NCBI GenBank assembly: GCA_022432975.1
Contig: CM039503.1
Coordinates: 47,781,259 to 47,845,258 of the forward strand
Source of the DNA: Begonia masoniana
Taxonomy: Eukaryota > Streptophyta > Magnoliopsida > Cucurbitales > Begoniaceae
Direction of reading: 5' to 3'
Length of the DNA stretch: 64,000 nucleotides
A program made the position numbers and the translations under genes. Under the pieces are notes generated by a model that did no database searches, was not told where the DNA came from, and saw nothing but the letters and a program-made list of their open reading frames with translations. Shown here one piece after another: positions 35,892 to 48,194 of the stretch. Numbering within the stretch: the first letter of the stretch is position 1; every line of letters starts with the position of its first letter.

Positions 35892-37126
35892 GACCTTAGA
35901 CAAACCTTTTTCTGATTGGTTTCCAACAAAATTGGTTAACATATGAATACACACTTGTCGGAAAGTTATAAAGAAATGGAGTAACTTTATGACGCTGCAG
36001 TTTATTGTGTACTAGTTTTTATAGGAGTTATTGTGACACTGGACCGTTCCATGTGCGCTTAGTAGGATTTTTGTTCTTTACTTTTGATTTTCAAATAGGG
36101 TGGAATTCAACAATGGCCGCACGCATTTTAGCACACCCTCCAAGATAAGTTTTGTTTTTAGGTACTTGCGTTGGGGCGTACGTGGAGGGATCAACTTGTA
36201 CAGTTAGCATGTTGGATATGACTTTCAACGTTGTTGACGAATGAGTGAAACAATATTATGTTGCAAAATTAAAAAACCATTAATATGTTGACAAATGAGA
36301 AAGACATTGTTATGTTTGCTTCTACTCTTTTACCCTTCTCCCGAGGGTTTGTTGCATGGATAGTAGGGAAGAAGAAAGAGGTTAATGGAAAGTCAATCAC
36401 GGCTCCTGAGATAGATTCTCAGGTGAGTTTTGGGTGGTGGTTATAATGTTATGCAGGGTGAATTAGGTTTGATTTACTTTGGATTTCCAGAGTCTCTGTT
36501 TTTGTGTGGTTAGTTTTGCCTGGACATGAACTTGTTAAATTTCTATCATTTTGTGTCTGAATCCTGCACTTGATTATGTGTCTGAATCCTGCACTTGATT
36601 AGAAGAATCATCTGTTGTAGTCAGCTGTTGGATCTGTTCCTATTGTTTTTTTGAACTTGAGAAAATACTGTCCCCAAATAGTTTATGAAATGAAAATAAT
36701 AATATCTGATATTTTTAATTCTAAAATTATAATAAATCGTTTATAATATCTTCTCATAATATGCTGAACATTTGATATGTTTTTTCGTCGAGAAACCCCA
36801 ATCTGGCTTGAACGTGCCAAGTGAGATCGGGGAAGTTCATATTTCTACTTGTTTTTTCCTATTCTCAAACTATTATGTCTGCTTCTTTTTTAATGCTATT
36901 GCCATGGGATCCAACACTCTAATTAGAATGGCAAAATGCTGATTAAACAACAAAAATATAAAATATAAAAATACAAACAAAAACGAAAAACCAATCAGAC
37001 CAAAAAAAAGAAAAAAGAAATTAATCATCAAATCATGATCTTACAGTAATCATAGGTTCGATTATACATAGATTTACAACATTGTAGTTTGGTCAGTAAA
37101 AAGGTTGGAGAAACTCACGTCTACAA
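35892..37126. other. ABCG upstream region and MenA downstream region
   Basis: Non-coding. A perfect 25-bp duplication (tgtgtctgaatcctgcactt + gatta) sits at 36552-36601. The ABCG promoter must lie at 35892 upwards on the - strand. I cannot assign specific elements. The segment next to 37127 probably holds the MenA 3' UTR. Confidence 0.5.
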
Positions 37127-39477
37127 TCACAAAGTCAGCACTGGAATCAACCCATTGCCCATCAATCTGGCAAGGACGAGTCCGGCAGCCAATGCCACTC
37201 CAAACACAGTGTGCAATCTCACACAGTAGTACTTTGCCATGAAGATTTTCTGCTTATCCTGAGGAAATCATTTCTTGAGATGAAGAACAAATCATTTCTT
37301 ACATAATCAGACAAAAAGGGGGAGAAATGCGTGTTCAAATTATTAGTATATTATGTGCAGAGCAATTAGCTCATTAGATTTTCTAGTACTGTGTGAAAAG
37401 ATGCACATGTTAAGCACAAGAAACTCATAGAAGAAAGGCGAACAAACCGTTTATTCCTCTTACGCATCGAGAGAATATGATCAAAAGAATCATTAAAACA
37501 ATCGAAATTGATAAACTAAAACCACTCACCTTATAGTTTTCTTCGACAAAACTAACGACAAGCTTTCCCACGGGGAAGGTAAGGCCACAAAGAACCTGGT
37601 AACTCGAGAAGACTAGTGAACAAGGAGTAAACTCCATGTGTAAAATGTGTTGGTCTATGGTTTTTGACTTACCAGGCTAGAAAAAGGGAGACATTTGGTT
37701 AAACCAAAAACAAAGACAAGAACATAGAGCGATATCACAGCAAGCTTCACAATGCTCACACTTCTTTCGCTTCCAAATCGAACCTACATCACAATCATGC
37801 ATATGTTAAGAATAAACGTTTGCTTAATGCTTTCATACAATGTTTTGGTTTAGAAGAAGTATTGTTGATTTTTCTTTGATTTTTTAGTGAGGAGGTATAT
37901 TTTGATCAATGGATTAAAAAAGGAGAACAGACAATGTAATTAAAAAAGTGTTTTTTAATGAGGTGGCCAGAAAATGGCTAGTGGTGATTCAAGATGTGTT
38001 TTAATGAGATGTCTTGATTTGATCCATTGGACTAAAATTCAAATGAAGGGTTTGAGAGTTTTGGGGCAGAGATGATCATTCCGGGAATCCAAATCAAGTT
38101 GCAAGATTATATGATTTGGAAAAGAACATTGGTGTTGATGGTTTGTAATTATCCCACTCGGTTAATCCTTTTTCACGTCCTATCTAGGGACGGGGCTGGG
38201 TGGGACAGGACATAACAAATTATCTCAAATGATCAGAGATTGTTCAAACTTTTTTTAAAAGAGGCAAACTTAATCATTTCATGGATTCACGACCCTCAGT
38301 AGATGATCCCAAATTTACTCAATGGGATGATGAAGAAGAGTCAATGCTAATGTCTTGGTTAAAGAACTCTATCTACCAGATATTGGTTAAACTTAATCAT
38401 GCATGTTCTTGAAGACAGCTGCAGAAATTTGGACCACTCTTCACCAAACTACTAAAAAATTGAACCAGATGTTGCATATGAATTTAGTTTTGTTGGTCAG
38501 TTTATGCATGATCCTAAGGAGAAACACGTACAAGCAATTAATAGAATATTGCAATATTTGAAATGATCGCCACATAGAGGACTATTATTAAATAGAACTC
38601 AAGTTTTACCCTTGGAAACCATTCCTAACTAGATAATTAGTTAGTAGAGTAATTTAAAAAACATAGTTTTCATTGAAGCTTCTAAATAAAATAATAGAGG
38701 AAATATATAAATTTTATGGGAAAAGATTTCGATGGAGAAACTCTAAACTCTCAAAATTCTAGAGGTCAATTGTAATTGTTTGATTTTGTGATTCTTCAAT
38801 AAAAAATAAGAATCAGTCGATTTCTTTCAGAAACTTACAAGGAATTTGTGGACTCTTGATGTTAAAATCAGTTATGATAATACGAAAGTAAAGACAACTC
38901 TTCCTTTAAATTATTTTGTAATAATTAGATTTGCAATTAATAATTCACGTAACTTTTTGCAACATGATCGCACAAACATGTGCAAATAGATATACATTAT
39001 ATAAAAGAAAAAACTTGAGATCTTATTTGTACCCCACTCCATATATTAAATTAGCATATCAACTTGCATATGGGTCAATAAAGGGACTTCCAAAATCATC
39101 ATCTAAAACCCTTATTGGCAACTTGGGAATGATTAATCTTCGCCAACTTGAGAGGAAGTGTTGAATCAGTAGTGGTTTGTTGTATGTGTTTTATATTTAC
39201 GATTATTTCATTTGTTGTTAGAAGAGCAGTTATGTTTTTCCTATAGTTAATTTATTCTCCTTTTGAATTTGAATTTCTAAGTAGGATTGTAGCATAAATC
39301 TGCAGCTGCAGTAAATTAATGAATAAAAGACTCCTTCGACATAATTGTTTCTTCAAACCAGTTTCTATAAACATCAAAAGGAAGCTCCCCAAAAGTACTT
39401 ACTAGAGGAGACATTTTTTCCACAGCCTTGTCCTCCTCGATCTGTGTTTGCAAACAACAATTACACAGCATGAATTG

Positions 39478-39549
<72 letters not shown>

Positions 39550-39633
39550 CTGATGGGGAGAGAGAGAGAGAGAGAGAACCTGATGGAGAGAGAGAGAGAG
39601 AGAACCTGATGGAGAGAGAGAGAGAGAGAACCT

Positions 39634-39665
<32 letters not shown>

Positions 39666-42600
39666 ACCTGATGGAAATGACTACAGAAGAGAATCAAGGT
39701 GGTTGTGAATCCAACAAGAAGAGATGCAGAAAGAATTGTTTTGGTCAAAGGGAGATGATTATTTCCCCTGTCAATTACATAACATCAAATAATAGAATTG
39801 TGCTTCAACTACCAACTGTAATCTAACAACAGAAATAACCTTGTGCTTGTCTGCAATAAGTAGAAAGCATTTGTAGCAAATGGACCAAATGCAGCGAAGC
39901 ACAATGGCTCTCCAAGCCCTTGGTAACTTAGCCGAAATGGGGGGCACTGTGAAAAATCAAATAAATTAATATAATAAAGATGGATGGCGCATAAAACCAG
40001 TTTCCTTCTTTGTTTTTGGAACCTTTCTGGTATCTAACTAACTATCCGCAGGAAGTGGAGTCAATTTGCTCATTTTTTGTGCAATGACTCAATCAAAATA
40101 AGTGTAAATGACTATCTGCTATTTGCTCGTGTAATATCCCAGAATCTAAAGTGATATGATTGCCTGCAAACATGAAAAATTATGAATCTCAGCAGACAAA
40201 TTAGTACCTGATATATGTAGCCACAAATAATTGCACAAGCTAGTAATAGTATTGGGCGAATGTTTCCCACGTCTATAGACGTCCATGTCAGCCCCATGAA
40301 GCCAAGAGCCAGAAACAAATAGGCAGCCACAAGTGTCCCAATATGGCTGACAGAGAATACGAAAAAAGATTGATTATGTTAGAAATATGTGATATGAAAA
40401 ATTGATTATTTATCATGAATGATATTAGGTATATTTATATTTAAGATCAATATCTTTTCGTAAAAATAGAGAACTCAACCAAGCAAACAAGAAGGAAAAT
40501 CAATGCAGAGTATTCTAGAGGCCTGCAATCTCTCCCAACAACACACAATAACCACCAGCATAATCACCCCTTTTCCAGTATCCCACTATGCATATACATT
40601 CTCAACCGTACCCCACGTTCTCTAAAACTACCCTCCCCAAAAGCAAATAAAAACTGATCTATACAATTATTAAAATGCCAATTATAGATTGGGTTGGGCT
40701 TCCCTTTTACGGCTTAGGCTTTCTTGAATAGGTGAACTGTATAGGACGTCTATCAATATCATCGGCCCAAGGATTGACCTTGCCCTCAAGGTGAAAATGA
40801 GTACCTCTTTCCAATTCTTCCATGAGATCTCCCCTTGTCGTCGGTTTAGTCATGCTTTGATACCAAATTGCTGAGTTTCAATTCAACAACAGTTTCTAAA
40901 CAACATCCATTGCATTAAAAAATCAAACTATTCATCACACAAGCAACGTACACACCAGAATTCTTACACCTTTACAACTTAAGAAACAAATCACACACTA
41001 ACACACCAGAAACCCGGAATCCACAGGCTTGGACTTTGCTACTTCCCACTGGAAGTTTTCTTCAATTTGAACATAACCTTCTCCTTTTGCTTTCCCCCAA
41101 CAAATACTCTGTCTCCCTGCCAACCGTCCCTCACTGCAACTTCCTTGCATGTATAACCGCTATATCTTAAAACTTCCTCTTACAATAAACATTACCAAAC
41201 CTACTATTAAACCTTCTTGCAAGACAAACTACATCAGATTTATACTCACAAAAACTCAAATTTCTGAAAAACAAGCAAGAAGATTAAAAAAATAATCCAA
41301 GCAATGTGGGGCACACAAGTGCACTACCTTGGACTAGGCAAAAGGAATGATTTTTAAATAAAAAAACCTCTGCTTTCATTGATGCCTTTGTGATGATAAA
41401 ATACACCAATAAAAACATAATTTTACTAGAAAAAGAAAAACTAGAAAATAATTGAAAAAAAGAAAAAATTTGGCTAGATTTATCTCCAACCGAAGCTAGT
41501 AATAAAAGAAATATTTTCAAATTAAAGATAAAAAATAGAGTTGTTGCATCGAGATTTTTGGATTGATTTAGCGGGCATGCAAACACTTCTTTTATGATAT
41601 TAATTCGGCGTAGTTCAAGGATTTCCGATGGGCTCTCTCTTGGTACATTTTCCACCTCTTCTTCTACCCTCCACAAGAGGACATGTTTGGTCTTCTCCTT
41701 GTCCTGTACGTCAAGGTCTTTATTTAACTCGTTTTGAAAATAATTATTTGTAAAATAATAATCCACATAATGGTTAGAAAGTCGATGGGCTTGTGATATC
41801 GTGATTGATTTTCGTGGCATATCACGTGGTCTGCTACTTGCTTCACTGACAAACATCACATGCAGCCACAAACTCCTCTCATGGCATAAGGACCCAATGG
41901 ACTGTGGGCTCCATTATTCAGAGCCTATTTGGGTCAAAGACTTGCAATAGTATAAGCATCCTGAGGTAAACTAATTCCCCAGTATTGTAGTGAGCATCCT
42001 TTCAATTAAGGTATGTTGCAGCCTTTATCAACTCTTGAATGTGGCCTAGTTGCAGTTTCAAGTCATCTATAAATCATCAGGTTCCCACAACAGTTGAGCA
42101 ACAAAGCCTACAAGTGATCTACCCATGCCACATTGAATTATCCTCTATCCTTTTGGTCATACATGATTTGGCCCAAACTAGTGAGTCAGAGCACTTTCTA
42201 TCCCACCTTGATGTCAGCTTGTTGGTCGTTGATAAATTGTCCTTCCAATATAAACTCTGGTTCATTACTTTAACAAAGAAATTGTGGTTGGTAATCACTA
42301 ACTATTGTATCCTTAGCATTGCTAAGAATTTTTTCTCAATAGATCCTTTTTGAGTTGGCCTAATCATTTCTACTAGTTGCAGTGTAAAATCTACCTAGAT
42401 GCAAAAATACCTCCCCTCCTCTCACTAGTATCAAACGAGTGCCTCGCCAATAAGATTGACTATGGTGGCTTCAAGCTTTGCCTGGTTAGTCATTCAATTC
42501 AAAACATAAAACACTCAACTTGTAAATCCAAGTCACCTTCGGCTTAGATTGGAATTTCAATCCTCTAGGGGGATCTTGTCTCTCGACAATTCATCGCAGA

Positions 42601-45600
42601 CTACTTTCCACACCTAGCATTACTTTTGTTTGTCCAATCACTATACCATCGTCCACCCCCTCTTGTCTTTTGAAACGAATCAGTGACATTGGATTGTCGT
42701 CCTTGTGTCACATTTTTTTCTCCGATCTTTTTTTCAACATCGCATTGCGTTCCAGATAGGGGACAAGACCGTGTTTGCTTCTGTGTAGATTGATGGATTG
42801 GGGACAAGGTACTATGCTTCCAATATTCTCGCAATTATCAAATCTCCAATAATAATAATAGCTCAATTGAAGCTTTTTTTTTTTAATTTGGACCAGTCGC
42901 AGATGCAAAGGTGGAATCTAAACTTAGCTACATCATTTAGAGTTGGCTAAAATATCTAGTTTGTCGAATGAGACAGCTTCAATTGCACCTAGAGCAAGAT
43001 TAATTGACACACTGAGCTGACACGCTGAGATGCGTTCCCTCCCCTCCCAAGATGTTCTCATCAAACTTGTTCTTTTGTAACCTCAACTACTAAACTACCA
43101 CAAGCTTCTCTTATTGCGAAATCATCTCGAAGAAATGAATATCAGCCAACGTCCAAGCGTTAGCCTGGCAATTAAGTGAAGGGACACACGAAGGATCTAA
43201 TTCACCATAAAAACCACATGATGTTATCTTCTAGTAGTTGCCCTTTTGTAAAGGCAGTGAAGAAAACAATTTAAACATTATACTTCATTGTGACTTGCGT
43301 ATAGAGATTTGAAGAGACATCTTCTCAATCTATAAGTGGACTTAGGTGTCTCAGTTTTCCATTACGAGTTTTCTTAACTACGCTTTTGATTGGAATGCAA
43401 AGAACACCAAAACGGGGGAAAGAATTAACACTACCTTCCAGTGAGGTTATGACTCTTTTCTGTACTTATCTCTGCCCCAGTATTGAAATCATAAACATCA
43501 TTTCTATCAAGAACAACATATAAGATATCTGAGTTCAAACAGGAAGCGAAACATGAGGGTGGGAAGTCAAAAACCATTTGGAGACTTGGGGTCTTTACAA
43601 TGAAATCGGTCATTTGACTACACTACAATGAAGTCATTTTTGAAAATATGACTCCAAATCATAAGGTTGTCTTAAGAAACATCCATTTATTTATTTATTC
43701 GTTTATTATTTTTATAAGAAACGAATTGCATTAAGAAAAGGAGATTACAGGATAAGAGAGGGCAAGAACTCCTTCAAGAAAAACATGAAAACACTTAGAA
43801 AACAACAATTTCTCTCCAGTTGAATGAACAAAACTAAATGGATAAATTCTAAAAACTTAGAACTATGAGCCCACTTAGCAAAACATCAATTTCCTAATTA
43901 AAAAAATGAACTTTACAACTCATACTTCTAGTTGGATAAACATAATTGAAATTTAGTTTGACCACTTCGTAAATATTTGGGAGCATTACATGTTCTCCTC
44001 TAGCACTTTATATTTCTTCTTGATAAATCCTTTGCTTCCCATAAAAAAAGATTGTCATTATCGCATTTACATTGCCTCTTGTTTCTCCAGTATCGTCATC
44101 TCTCTTTTCCATGAACAAAATCTCTAATCTTCCCTCGCACGACTTCCGTTTTCTCCATCACTTATTCTAAGCGTACGTTTATTTTATTGTCTGCCATCAA
44201 AGTGAAGGTTGCTCTTGTACCAATTTGATAGGATTACCACAAACTAATCATCTCACACTCAACAAACTCCCATAAAAGATAATTTGATTGTTTTATGATT
44301 GAAATAAGCAAATGCAAGATATTTGCAAAAGTTCGAGTATCTGCCAATCCTCCAAAAGCAAGTTTTGAATTCTAGAGTCAATCTTCTTCCTTCCTACCTT
44401 AAACTTCTTCTTCTCTTTGTTAGCTAACTCCTCTAACATCGTAGATACTTGAAAAAATTATTTCTTTTCCAACCCTTAAAAATACTCAAAATCACCAAAA
44501 CTTAAAACTACTAAAATAACAAAAAATAACCAATAAAATAAACTTTTAATTTTATTTTTGTCTTGCGTATGTGAAGTAGATTTGGGGTCTATCCTTCTTT
44601 GTCTCGATCCTAATATCTCATCTCTTGTACCTTCATTCTTTCTAACCTCCCTTGTCTAACTAATTTTTTCTTTATATCTAACTTGCTTCTTTTTTTGCAT
44701 CAACGTTTTCACATTATATTAAATTATAGCACGTGATGTCATTTTTTACTATTATAAATCAGAAGAAGAAATAGCAGACAAAAAAGATTTCATAAACCAA
44801 AACGGGGGAGAGAGTGAACACTACCTTCCGCTGAGGTTAACTACCGACTCTTTTTTGTACTTATCTGCCCCAGTATTGAAATCATAAACATCATTTCTGT
44901 CAAGAACAAAATATGAAATCCGAGTTCAAACAGAGAGAGAAACATGAGGGGGTGAAGTCAATGAAAGAATGCCACTTCACTAGCTCTCTGAGCTCATAAA
45001 TAACTCACGTCAAATTAAGCCAACTGATGATAAGAACGGATGAGGCCAAGAGAATAAAAAAGCGTCTAGCCGAAAACATGCTTGTTTGTAAATAAGCAGC
45101 ACCACCACCAATCTGCTTGTGCATCAGGGTAAAAGGAACAACCAATGAGACATATCTTAGTTGCAGCAAAAAAAGAAAAACTTCCTCAACCACAAGTAAA
45201 ACATATTCTAAGAAGTAATGATAAAGATATCTTAAACATGTTGCAGCTCAGGTAAGTATGGATTCCAGAGTACTATATATATATAATAAATTAAGTACAT
45301 TGAAAGAAGAAAAGTACGATCCCATAGTACTAAGACTGAAATGAAAGGAATGACAACAGTTTTTTTATGATATTTCATTAAGAAGGCTGAATTCATTCCT
45401 AACTCTGTCTCTATCATATTATGCGGAGACGATGAGTGGAAATTAGTTGAATACAATCATATTCTTCTGCCTACCAACTGATGAAATATTTAAAGTTACA
45501 TAAGAACAAACCATAAAAGTACTTATAATAATTCTTCTGAATTGAAATGGCATTGAGGAACCTTAACAGAGAAATCAACTCATGCAGAATTCATATCAAA

Positions 45601-46190
45601 TATTTAAGTAAATGGAATGGAAAAAGCCATCGAGATTATTAATTAAGTTAAAGTAACTTACTGTCAGAGGAACCAATGCTACAGAGTAAATTGGCAATTT
45701 GATTGCTCTCCAAATCAAGGTTCTCAAGGGAACATCATCTCCCTTCTCTTTGTACGTAGGATCAGAACTTCTTGCTTTGCATTTCAAATCTCCTCTTTGG
45801 AATTTGTGCTGTTTCCATATTTCTGATGGTCTTTGATAAACCCTGTGTAACAGAGAATGCTAAACATTGCTACGAAAAATTACAATTTATAAGCTCTCCT
45901 ATAATATTCTTCCACAATGACAACAAGGTGAAGCAGTTTTTTCTTTTTCAATCATAATGTTAGAGCATTTTCTCTCTCTCCAAGTCCAGGATAGCACACC
46001 AAAATCAACACTTGAAATACATTTGATGATGGGTTTGACTAATAACAAATCAGTTCGAAGGAATAGTGCAAAAAAAATGAACGGGTAGCAAGAAGTGAAC
46101 CTGCCTGGCTTTTTGCTCCTGCTTTTGGAAGCGTAGTTTAAGCGAGATCAAGCCAGGGCCAGGATTGAGAGTACAAAGTAAGTCGGCCAT
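37127..46190 (-). CDS. ABC4: 1,4-dihydroxy-2-naphthoate polyprenyltransferase (MenA/ABC4), plastid UbiA family
   Basis: Transfers a prenyl (phytyl) chain to 1,4-dihydroxy-2-naphthoate in the chloroplast for phylloquinone. Exons: 46101-46190, about 45662-45808, 45009-45112, 44825-44896, 40208-40346, 39840-39946, 39668-39767, 39403-39441, 37673-37783, 37530-37595, 37127-37258. Phases from exon 2 on agree throughout. Exon 2: TLIWRAIKLPIYSVALVPLT. Exon 4 carries the UbiA prenyl-diphosphate motif NDVYDFNTGAD. Exon 6: CPPFRLSYQGLGEPLCFAAF. Exons 7-11: LPLTKTIL, CSHFHQ, SPLVRFGSE, KIFMAKYYCVRLH, ending PVLTL at 37127. About 368 aa with many membrane helices. The exon 1/2 junction is uncertain: either 46101 to 45808, or a GC donor at 46105 to 45842, keeps the frame. 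Intron 4 is about 4.5 kb and repeat-laden. Confidence 0.9.
38205..39350 (+). mobile_element. Internally deleted copia relic in MenA intron 8
   Basis: On the + strand, gag fragments (FTQWDDEES, MLMSWLKNS, AAEIWTTLHQ; about 38320-38455) run straight into RT C-terminal sequence (GQFMHDPKEKHVQA, ILQYLK, HRGLLL; about 38495-38595). Remnants of the RNase H end follow (HDRTN, 38965), then LRGSVE-type codons with a polypurine agaggaag just before tgttgaatc at 39160, the likely 3' LTR start. Protease, integrase and most of RT are missing. It lies in an intron of a gene on the opposite strand. Confidence 0.75.
39482..39667. repeat. (GA)n minisatellite copying the exon 7 splice donor of MenA
   Basis: Long (ga)n is interrupted four times by aacctgatgg(a/g)gag blocks near 39548, 39578, 39602 and 39630. 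On the - strand each reads CCATCAG|GTTCTCTC, the same as the exon 7 end and donor at 39661-39673. The array lies at the start of intron 7. Confidence 0.9.
40352..44824. other. Large repeat-derived MenA intron 4
   Basis: This 4.5-kb intron has no intact gene. At 40850-40880 the - strand contains a TTTGGTATCAAAGC primer-site-like word followed by a short frame with ELERGTHFHLEG and RRPIQFTYSRK, so a retroelement piece is likely. At 44210-44230 TTGGTACAAGAGC may be another primer-site remnant. A - strand frame of 195 codons (41284-41871) has no family I recognise and a low-complexity C-terminal half. A duplicated exon lies at 43405-43590. Confidence 0.5.
43405..43590 (-). pseudogene. Duplicated MenA exon 4 inside intron 4
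   Basis: About 185 bp nearly match 44795-44985 in the same orientation, including acceptor (cttgatag in place of cttgacag), NDVYDFNTGA codons and the donor GGAAG|GTAGTG. A 2-bp insertion after the GGGGCAGA codons changes the frame to EISTEKSHNLTGR, and the acceptor AG remains. If spliced in, it would alter the protein, so it is probably silent or a poison exon. Confidence 0.8.
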
Positions 46191-46330
46191 GGAAGTGAAG
46201 ATCAATCATCAATCAGACAGAGACACCTCTTCTGCTTTTTTTTCTTGGTCTCTCCAGTTCCAGTCTCCAGTTCCAGAGTGAGGAATTCGGATAAGCTAGA
46301 TGGGTTTTATGGAAAAGTAGACATCTTGCC
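44550..46330. repeat. Direct duplicate of 21279-23045
   Basis: This segment (MenA exons 1-4 with introns and 5' flank) and 21279-23045 are the two copies of a segmental duplication in direct orientation about 23 kb apart. Homology stops abruptly on both sides (near 23045/46330 and 21279/44550). No transposon terminus is visible at the joints. Confidence 0.92.
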
Positions 46331-46801
46331 ACCTTTAAAATTTACACAATCATCTTTCATGAGCAGATGTCTTATACAATAAGTATTTTGATTCACAAAG
46401 ATTGTACATTGTTATATTACATGCAATACTATCAACAACAAATAAACTTCTTATAAAACAATAAAAGGTAAAGTGCATAATAACTCTTAAAGTTACATAT
46501 AAAGAACAAGTAACTATTTAAACTTTATTTTTAAGTAATTAACTTTTCTTAGCTTAAGAATCTTGGCAATTAAGTCCATGTCGTTAGATGTGTCATTTAA
46601 GAAATAATGTCTTTGTCGTGTATTTTCAAAGAAAAACATTTTATAGACATATCATGTTTAAATAAGAAAGAATTAAAATTACATTGAGCCAAAAGCATTA
46701 ATGAATTGTTGAAAGTAATGGTTAATGATATGTGTGATGTGTGCGTCAAAAGAATCCATATCTTGATTATACCAGTTTATTGGTAGGAGTCGATTTTTCA
46801 A

Positions 46802-47885
46802 TCATCTGATATACCCGTGCTGGGCAGCAGACAACTTTCTGGCACAAATATGGTACTTACTTTATCACATATTAAGCTGTTTATGGGATGAGAAACATGG
46901 AAAGTAGCACTCAAGCTGTAAATGTTAGGACAGACATGATGTATTTTGTATGCTAATTTAATATACATGTGAGAATGTAAGTAAAAGTACTAAATTTACT
47001 TTGAGTATGCTTATTTGAGTATCAGATTCACATACCTGGCTGAGATTGGGTTGCAGCTCTTCGACAATGTTGTCTGAAAAACACTTAATTTTGTTTTTAT
47101 TAAATGACATTTCAACAAAGACATAGTTTGGTCTACTATCTTCTTCCAGTCCTCTTACATATTAAGTTTTCATTAATTTCAGTTTGATTTTTCACATTGT
47201 CTTTATCCCTCAGTAACATTACATTTAATTCATTTTGAATCATTTCAATTCAGTCAGTCAAACACTCTTATTATGCTAGGATAGTGCGCGTAATCTATCT
47301 CCTCTTTCAAGCTGTTAAAACACATTGAAATTTGCAACCTGTATAATTAAGTTAACTTAAAATAGCTTTTTATATCAGCTTCATTTATCTGTACGAGTGT
47401 TGGAATAAACTTACTATTATTTCAGGTTATTTTTAAACTAAATTAATTAGTAAATTATAATTTACTTCATCCAGTAAAAAGACAGATCCCGGAACTGGAC
47501 TAACACGTTTAAAACAAGATCCGAAATTGCATCTACAGAATTCATAGAATATGTTCGTCAAAACTCTTCAAAAAAACAATCATACGCTACAAATCTAAGA
47601 AAAAGGAAATCCAGAAACAAAAAAAAAAAAACTAAACGAAAGCAAGATCAATGCATGAAAAGCTGCGAGAGAATGATCAAGCAAGCGACGTATCAACAAT
47701 CGACGTAATTGCAAAACTAAACAAGGAGAATTGGGGAACCTACCAGTGTTAACATCCTGATAAACCAACATGTTCATCGCTCCGACAAGGATTTCGCAAG
47801 GAGAGAGAGAGGGATAGCAGTTTTTATCGCCGATGGATTGGCCGAGAATTAGGAAAGTATAGAATATAATCTGTTTCCGGAACAT
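46802..47885 (-). CDS. Possible small three-exon gene, unknown function
   Basis: Candidate exons 47744-47885, 47036-47073 and 46802-46855 have GT-AG borders and compatible phases. They would encode 77 aa starting MFRKQIIFYTFLILGQS (one hydrophobic N-terminal segment), then EILVGAMNMLVYQDVN, NIVEELQPNLSQ and a basic C-terminus ending HGYIR. I do not recognise the family. The exons lie 0.6 kb upstream of MenA on the same strand. The support is only phase consistency and splice sites, so it could be chance. A transcript read would settle it. Confidence 0.3.
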
Positions 47886-48194
47886 AACCTTTTCTTTCCG
47901 TATAATCCCTGGTAAGTCCTTTTCCTAATAATACATATTTTTTCAGTTTAAGCTCACTTTGGATTCAATTGTAGTTGGTTTATGATTGGCTTGAGCCAAT
48001 TTTGCTCTTTTTATGTAGTTTTTTTTAATATAATTTTTAGAATTAAGATTAGAAAAATATGTAAATATTATGATATTGGTTCTCATCGATTTTTGAAAAA
48101 AATGAACTGAGAACGAAACTGCAAACTTTGATATTACTCAATTTAGTTCTAAAAACAGTTCCTCAAAAATTGAAATCAATCTGTTCATTTTATC

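Noticed and set aside
40680..41300. A complete TRIM element around the primer-site-like word at 40860
   Set aside because: I compared the two flanks and could not find matching LTRs, so only a fragment is claimed.
41284..41871. 195-codon - strand frame in MenA intron 4
   Set aside because: The C-terminal half is Phe/Ser low complexity and AT-driven. No family recognised, and it lies within a repeat-rich intron.
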